Shown: one piece after another, positions 6,598 through 9,234 of the stretch
Layout of the letters: each line of letters opens with the position of its first letter
How positions within the stretch are numbered: position 1 is the stretch's first letter
Assembly (NCBI GenBank): GCA_900320815.1
Contig: ONTY01000028.1
Location: forward strand, 1 to 9,234
Direction: 5' to 3'
Origin: an uncultured Pseudomonadota bacterium
GTDB lineage: Bacteria > Pseudomonadota > Gammaproteobacteria > Burkholderiales > Burkholderiaceae_C
Length of the DNA stretch: 9,234 nucleotides
Position numbers and translations under genes: made by a program
Notes under the pieces: generated by a model
Told to the model about the DNA's origin: nothing
Seen by the model: the letters and a program-made list of their open reading frames with translations, nothing else
Database searches by the model: none

Positions 6598-7035
6598 TTA
6601 TTTTCTGCGCTGCGGGCGGTTGGGGCAGGCGGGGCGGGTGCAGCGCGCATACAGGCTCAGCGAATGGTCTTCCAGCGCGAAGCCGCGCGAGGAGGCCACC
6701 GTCACCTGACGGCGCTCGATAGCTTCGTCGTGAAACTCCAGCACCGTGCCGCAGTCCAGGCACACCAGGTGGTCGTGATGCTCGCCATCGCACAACTCGT
6801 AGACGGCTTTGGCGCTGTCAAAGTGGCTGCGCGCCAGCAGTCCGGCCTGCTCAAACTGCCCAAGCACGCGGTAGACGGTGGCCAGGCCAATGTCGGCGCG
6901 CTCTTGCAGAAGCTGGCGATAGACGTCTTCCGCCGTCATGTGGCGCTGCTCGGAGCGTTGGAAGATTTCCAGGATTTTCAGGCGAGGCATCGTCGCTTTG
7001 AGGCCGGAGCTTTTGATTTCGCTAATGGTGTCCAT
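6598..7035 (-). CDS. fur: Ferric uptake regulator Fur
   Basis: This 145-residue metal-dependent repressor controls iron uptake genes and binds DNA as a dimer when loaded with Fe2+. The N-terminal winged helix includes [15 protein letters not shown] (residues 12-26) and the recognition-helix region [20 protein letters not shown] (47-66), both near-signature Fur sequences. The C-terminal dimer and metal domain has HHDH (86-89), CLDC (C92, C95) and a second cysteine pair in RCTRPAC (C132, C137) that should complete the structural zinc site, with H124 in EDHSL as a further metal-ligand candidate. The tail is short and Arg-rich (NRPQRRK) rather than His-rich. The start at 7035 ([15 protein letters not shown]) is chosen by family fit. 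The frame opens 13 codons further upstream at 7074, but that addition is Cys/Pro-rich and atypical. No Shine-Dalgarno is visible at either. It is divergent from bamE, a known betaproteobacterial arrangement. No convincing Fur box was found in the shared 109-base gap. Confidence 0.96.
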   Translation of the reverse strand: MDTISEIKSSGLKATMPRLKILEIFQRSEQRHMTAEDVYRQLLQERADIGLATVYRVLGQFEQAGLLARSHFDSAKAVYELCDGEHHDHLVCLDCGTVLEFHDEAIERRQVTVASSRGFALEDHSLSLYARCTRPACPNRPQRRK

Positions 7036-7086
7036 AAAGGGGCAGGGGGAAGGAGCGCCGTTACAATGACGCATTTATTTTGCATG

Positions 7087-7106
7087 AGCGGCTTCCAAGT
7101 GCCGCT
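7087..7106 (+). promoter_or_regulatory. Hairpin before a pyrimidine tract in the bamE leader
   Basis: AGCGGC (7087-7092) and GCCGCT (7101-7106) form a 6-bp stem with an 8-base loop, extendable by a G-U pair. It is followed by an almost pure pyrimidine tract (7106-7143) that includes a C6-T7 run and reaches the bamE ATG at 7145. As DNA it resembles a weak terminator or attenuator placed just before the gene. A TACAAT (7062-7067) upstream could be the -10 box of the bamE promoter, but no -35 is evident. Confidence 0.4.
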
Positions 7107-7144
7107 TTTCCTTTTTCCTCCCCCCTTTTTTTGTTTTCTCTCCG

Positions 7145-7678
7145 ATGCCTGCCTGCCGTTTTTTTGCCCTGCTGCTGGCGGCGCTGCTGGTCGCGTGCAC
7201 CAGTGTGGACAACGCCACGCGCCGCGTAGCAGAAGCTGTCACGCCCTACCGCCCCGAAGTGGTGCAGGGCAACTTTGTCTCGCGCGAGCAGGTGCAGGCG
7301 CTCCAGCGCGGCATGACGCAGCTGCAGGTGCGCGAAATCCTGGGCACGCCGCTGGTGGCAAGCGTCTTTCACGGTCAGCGTTGGGACTACATCTTCACCA
7401 TGCGCCGCCGTGGTGTGGAGCCGCAGAGGTACCACCTGCGGCTGGCGTTTTCTGCTGACGGGCTGCTGGAGAGCTTTGAGGGCGACGAGATGCCCAGTGA
7501 GGCGGAGTTTGTGGAGCGCATCAGCCAGCAGCGCAAATACAAGGTGCCGCAGCTTGAAGCCAGCGAGGAGCAGCTGGAACGCTTTGCCCCCACCGGGGAC
7601 GAGGCGGCGCAGGCGCTGCCGCCGCAGCCCACACAGCCCACACCGCGCCCGCCGGGCAGCTATCCGCCGCTGGAATAA
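7145..7678 (+). CDS. bamE: Outer membrane protein assembly factor BamE (SmpA/OmlA lipoprotein)
   Basis: This 177-residue lipoprotein subunit of the BAM complex supports insertion of beta-barrel proteins and is anchored in the outer membrane facing the periplasm. The N-terminus is a short lipoprotein signal with lipobox LVAC, so C18 is the lipidated residue. The BamE fold follows, with the hallmark [19 protein letters not shown] (residues 35-53), [20 protein letters not shown] (55-74), then [12 protein letters not shown] (79-90) and [16 protein letters not shown] (96-111). It is longer than E. coli BamE (113 residues), with a C-terminal extension from about 115 that includes a charged stretch and ends in a Pro-rich segment ([17 protein letters not shown], 159-175). 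The extension is likely disordered and is seen in some betaproteobacterial OmlA proteins. There is no Shine-Dalgarno before the ATG, only a pyrimidine tract. It is divergent from fur, and an intrinsic terminator follows at 7709. Confidence 0.95.
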   Translation: MPACRFFALLLAALLVACTSVDNATRRVAEAVTPYRPEVVQGNFVSREQVQALQRGMTQLQVREILGTPLVASVFHGQRWDYIFTMRRRGVEPQRYHLRLAFSADGLLESFEGDEMPSEAEFVERISQQRKYKVPQLEASEEQLERFAPTGDEAAQALPPQPTQPTPRPPGSYPPLE

Positions 7679-7708
7679 GTCGCTTTGCACCTTTTCCCCA
7701 ATTGCCAT

Positions 7709-7740
7709 GCGCCGCCGCTGCGCGGCGCTTTTTCTTTTTT
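7709..7740 (+). terminator. Intrinsic terminator between bamE and dapB
   Basis: GCGCCGC (7709-7715) pairs perfectly with GCGGCGC (7722-7728) around a 6-base loop, and the stem is followed at once by TTTTTCTTTTTT (7729-7740). This is a textbook Rho-independent terminator 30 bases after the bamE stop. It lies only 12 bases before the dapB ATG, so dapB expression must come from read-through or from a promoter lying within or just upstream of it. Confidence 0.8.
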
Positions 7741-7751
7741 CTCTGGTTTGC

Positions 7752-8582
7752 ATGGATATGACTGGGACGAGAACTTCTTCACCGCTGCCGCTGGCCATTG
7801 CCGGCGCCGCTGGCCGCATGGGGCGGATGCTGGTTGAGGCGGTGCAGGGCGCCGCCGACTGCACGCTAAGCGGCGCGCTGGAGTGCGCCGGCAGCCCGGC
7901 GGTGGGCAGCGACGCGGGCGCGGCGCTGGGCTGGGCGTCGGGCGTTGCCGTCACGGACGACGTGGCCGCCGCCATCGCCGGCGCGCGCGTGCTCATTGAC
8001 TTCACCCGCCCCGAGGCGACGCTGGCGCACCTGGCCGCGTGCAAGGCAGCCGGCGTGGCAATGGTCATCGGCACCACAGGCTTTGACGAGGCGCAGCGCG
8101 CGCAAATCGCGCAAGCGGCGCAGCGCATCCCCATCGTGCTCGCGCCCAACATGAGCGTGGGCGTGAACGTCACCTTCCGCCTGCTGGAGATGGCGGCGCG
8201 CGCTTTGAGCGAGGGCTACGACATTGAAATCATCGAGGCGCACCACCGTCACAAGCTGGATGCCCCCAGCGGCACCGCGCTCAAGATGGGCGAAATCATC
8301 GCCGCCGCGCTTGGGCGCGACTTCAAGGCGTGCGCCGTGTTTGACCGCCACGCCCAGCGCACCGAGCGCGATGCGCAGACCATCGGCTTTTCTGCGATTC
8401 GCGGCGGCGACATCGTCGGCGACCACACCGTGCTGTTTGCCGGCACGGGTGAGCGCATTGAAATCAGCCACAAGTCCGGCAGCCGCGCCGGCTACGCGCA
8501 GGGCAGCGTGCGTGCCGCGCGCTTTGTGGCGCCGCGCACGAGCGGGCTGTTCGACATGCTGGACGTGCTGGGGCTGAAATGA
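7752..8582 (+). CDS. dapB: 4-hydroxy-tetrahydrodipicolinate reductase DapB
   Basis: This 276-residue enzyme (E. coli: 273) reduces 4-hydroxy-tetrahydrodipicolinate with NAD(P)H in the lysine and meso-diaminopimelate pathway, so it feeds peptidoglycan synthesis. The nucleotide-binding GxxGxxG is [11 protein letters not shown] (residues 17-27, G18/G21/G24). [13 protein letters not shown] (81-93), [12 protein letters not shown] (104-115) and [10 protein letters not shown] (131-140) follow the Rossmann domain. The catalytic segment [20 protein letters not shown] (162-181) has H164 and K168, equivalent to His159/Lys163 of E. coli, plus the DAPSGT substrate loop. The end [12 protein letters not shown] is also typical. 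Starts at 7752 and 7758 are both plausible and neither has a Shine-Dalgarno. The upstream in-frame ATG at 7707 is rejected because it lies at the terminator stem. The stop overlaps the next start (ATGA, 8579-8582), implying coupling to exbB. Confidence 0.96.
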   Translation: MDMTGTRTSSPLPLAIAGAAGRMGRMLVEAVQGAADCTLSGALECAGSPAVGSDAGAALGWASGVAVTDDVAAAIAGARVLIDFTRPEATLAHLAACKAAGVAMVIGTTGFDEAQRAQIAQAAQRIPIVLAPNMSVGVNVTFRLLEMAARALSEGYDIEIIEAHHRHKLDAPSGTALKMGEIIAAALGRDFKACAVFDRHAQRTERDAQTIGFSAIRGGDIVGDHTVLFAGTGERIEISHKSGSRAGYAQGSVRAARFVAPRTSGLFDMLDVLGLK

Positions 8583-9234
8583 ATTCGGGCAGCGTGCAGC
8601 AAGCCCTGATGCAGGGCGACGCCATCAGCCACGCCGTGGCGCTGGTGCTGCTGGCGATGTCGCTGGCAAGCTGGGCTGTGATTTTTTACAAGGGCTGGCA
8701 GTTGTGGCGTGCCTCCGCCAGCGTGCAGCGTGCGGTGGCGGGGTTCTGGCAGTCCGCCACGCTGGGAGAAGCGGCCGTGCACGCAGCCGCCAGCGACCAT
8801 TCGCGCCTGGCGCTGCCGCTGATTGAAGCGGCGCAAGCCGTGCAGCGCACCGCTGCCGGCACGCTGGCGGGAGCGGGCAGCGGGTGTGCCGCGCGCCTGC
8901 TGCGGCAGGCGCTGCTTGCTGCCGAGGTGCGGCTGCAATTCGGGCAGACGCTGCTGGCCACCGTGGGCGCCACGGCGCCCTTCGTCGGGCTGCTGGGCAC
9001 CGTCTGGGGCATCTACCACGCACTCATCGGCATCAGCGGCTCAGGGCAGATGAGCATCGAGCGCGTGGCCGGGCCGGTTGGGGAATCACTTGTGATGACC
9101 GCTGCCGGGCTGGCCGCCGCCATCCCCGCCGTGCTGGCCTACAACTGGTTCCAGCGCAGCACGGCGGGCATCAGCGCCGAGCTGGAGGGCTTTGCCGCTG
9201 ATTTGCTGCAACTGCTGGCCGACGGCATCCCGCA
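8579..9234 (+). CDS. exbB: ExbB/TolQ/MotA-type proton channel protein (C-terminus beyond window)
   Basis: The 218 complete codons visible run to the window edge without a stop. Three membrane helices fit the family: about residues 18-37 ([20 protein letters not shown]), then 123-150 containing [19 protein letters not shown], then about 168-188 in [20 protein letters not shown]. The second and third are the conserved MotA/TolQ/ExbB core. T129 and the threonine at 174 lie where polar channel residues are expected. ExbB forms the pentameric inner-membrane stator that uses proton flow to energise TonB (with ExbD), and TolQ does so for TolA. The long hydrophilic segment between helices 1 and 2 is cytoplasmic in this family. 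Coupling to dapB by ATGA and my recollection of the order dapB-exbB-exbD-leuS in Burkholderiales favour ExbB over TolQ. No tol gene is visible. The expected exbD would lie just beyond the edge. Confidence 0.88.
   Translation, partial: MNSGSVQQALMQGDAISHAVALVLLAMSLASWAVIFYKGWQLWRASASVQRAVAGFWQSATLGEAAVHAAASDHSRLALPLIEAAQAVQRTAAGTLAGAGSGCAARLLRQALLAAEVRLQFGQTLLATVGATAPFVGLLGTVWGIYHALIGISGSGQMSIERVAGPVGESLVMTAAGLAAAIPAVLAYNWFQRSTAGISAELEGFAADLLQLLADGIP

Noticed and set aside
7036..7074. 13-residue N-terminal extension of Fur from ATG 7074
   Set aside because: The added residues ([13 protein letters not shown]) do not resemble Fur N-termini, whereas [15 protein letters not shown] does. Neither start has a ribosome site, so family fit decides.
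7036..7144. Fur box in the fur-bamE gap
   Set aside because: The AT-rich stretch around 7062-7085 has a few matching bases but no good match to the 19-bp GATAATGATAATCATTATC consensus or its hexamer repeats.
6508..7458. A 316-codon plus-strand frame spanning fur, the fur-bamE gap and part of bamE
   Set aside because: It crosses two clearly identified genes and a promoter region out of their frames, so it is a chance open frame.
7707..7751. Upstream dapB start giving a signal-peptide-like N-terminus ([15 protein letters not shown])
   Set aside because: These codons are the terminator stem and its T-tract read in frame, and the hydrophobic look comes from the poly-T. DapB is cytoplasmic and its family length fits the start at 7752 or 7758.

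Overview
This window looks like an ordinary chromosomal segment of a high-GC betaproteobacterium, most likely order Burkholderiales and possibly Comamonadaceae. The strongest evidence is the block fur (minus strand) / bamE - dapB - exbB (plus strand), an arrangement familiar from that order, together with protein sequences that match betaproteobacterial versions of these families. The assignment comes from recalled synteny and motifs, not from a search.

Layout. (1) 1-282, minus: 5' part of a small secreted helix-hairpin-helix protein of the ComEA type, cut by the window edge. (2) 283-644: an AT-rich divergent intergenic region with a perfect 8-bp inverted repeat. (3) 645-4282, plus: four closely packed genes, namely ilvE (branched-chain aminotransferase), a 70-residue CHCC zinc-finger protein, an O-antigen-ligase-type polytopic membrane protein, and a GT4 glycosyltransferase. 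The last two overlap at ATGA. They look like an LPS or surface-glycan pair carried behind ilvE. (4) 7035-4345, minus: fur, putP (Na+/proline symporter) and a SMI1/KNR4 (SUKH) domain protein. The SUKH start codon directly follows the putP stop codon. (5) 7145-9234, plus: bamE (outer-membrane assembly lipoprotein), an intrinsic terminator, dapB (lysine/diaminopimelate synthesis), and an ExbB/TolQ-type proton-channel protein that overlaps dapB at ATGA and runs off the right edge.

How the genes fit together. Most of the window is housekeeping: amino-acid metabolism (ilvE, dapB, putP), envelope building (ligase, glycosyltransferase, bamE), energy coupling to the outer membrane (exbB) and iron regulation (fur). 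The one accessory-looking gene is the SUKH protein. Its base composition is lower in GC than its neighbours and its family is often involved in toxin immunity. I found no mobile element, CRISPR array, tRNA, rRNA or clearly new multi-gene system. The points most worth checking are the putP-SUKH coupling, an A8 tract at the start of the glycosyltransferase, and the matching hairpin plus pyrimidine-tract leaders, without Shine-Dalgarno sequences, in front of bamE and dapB.
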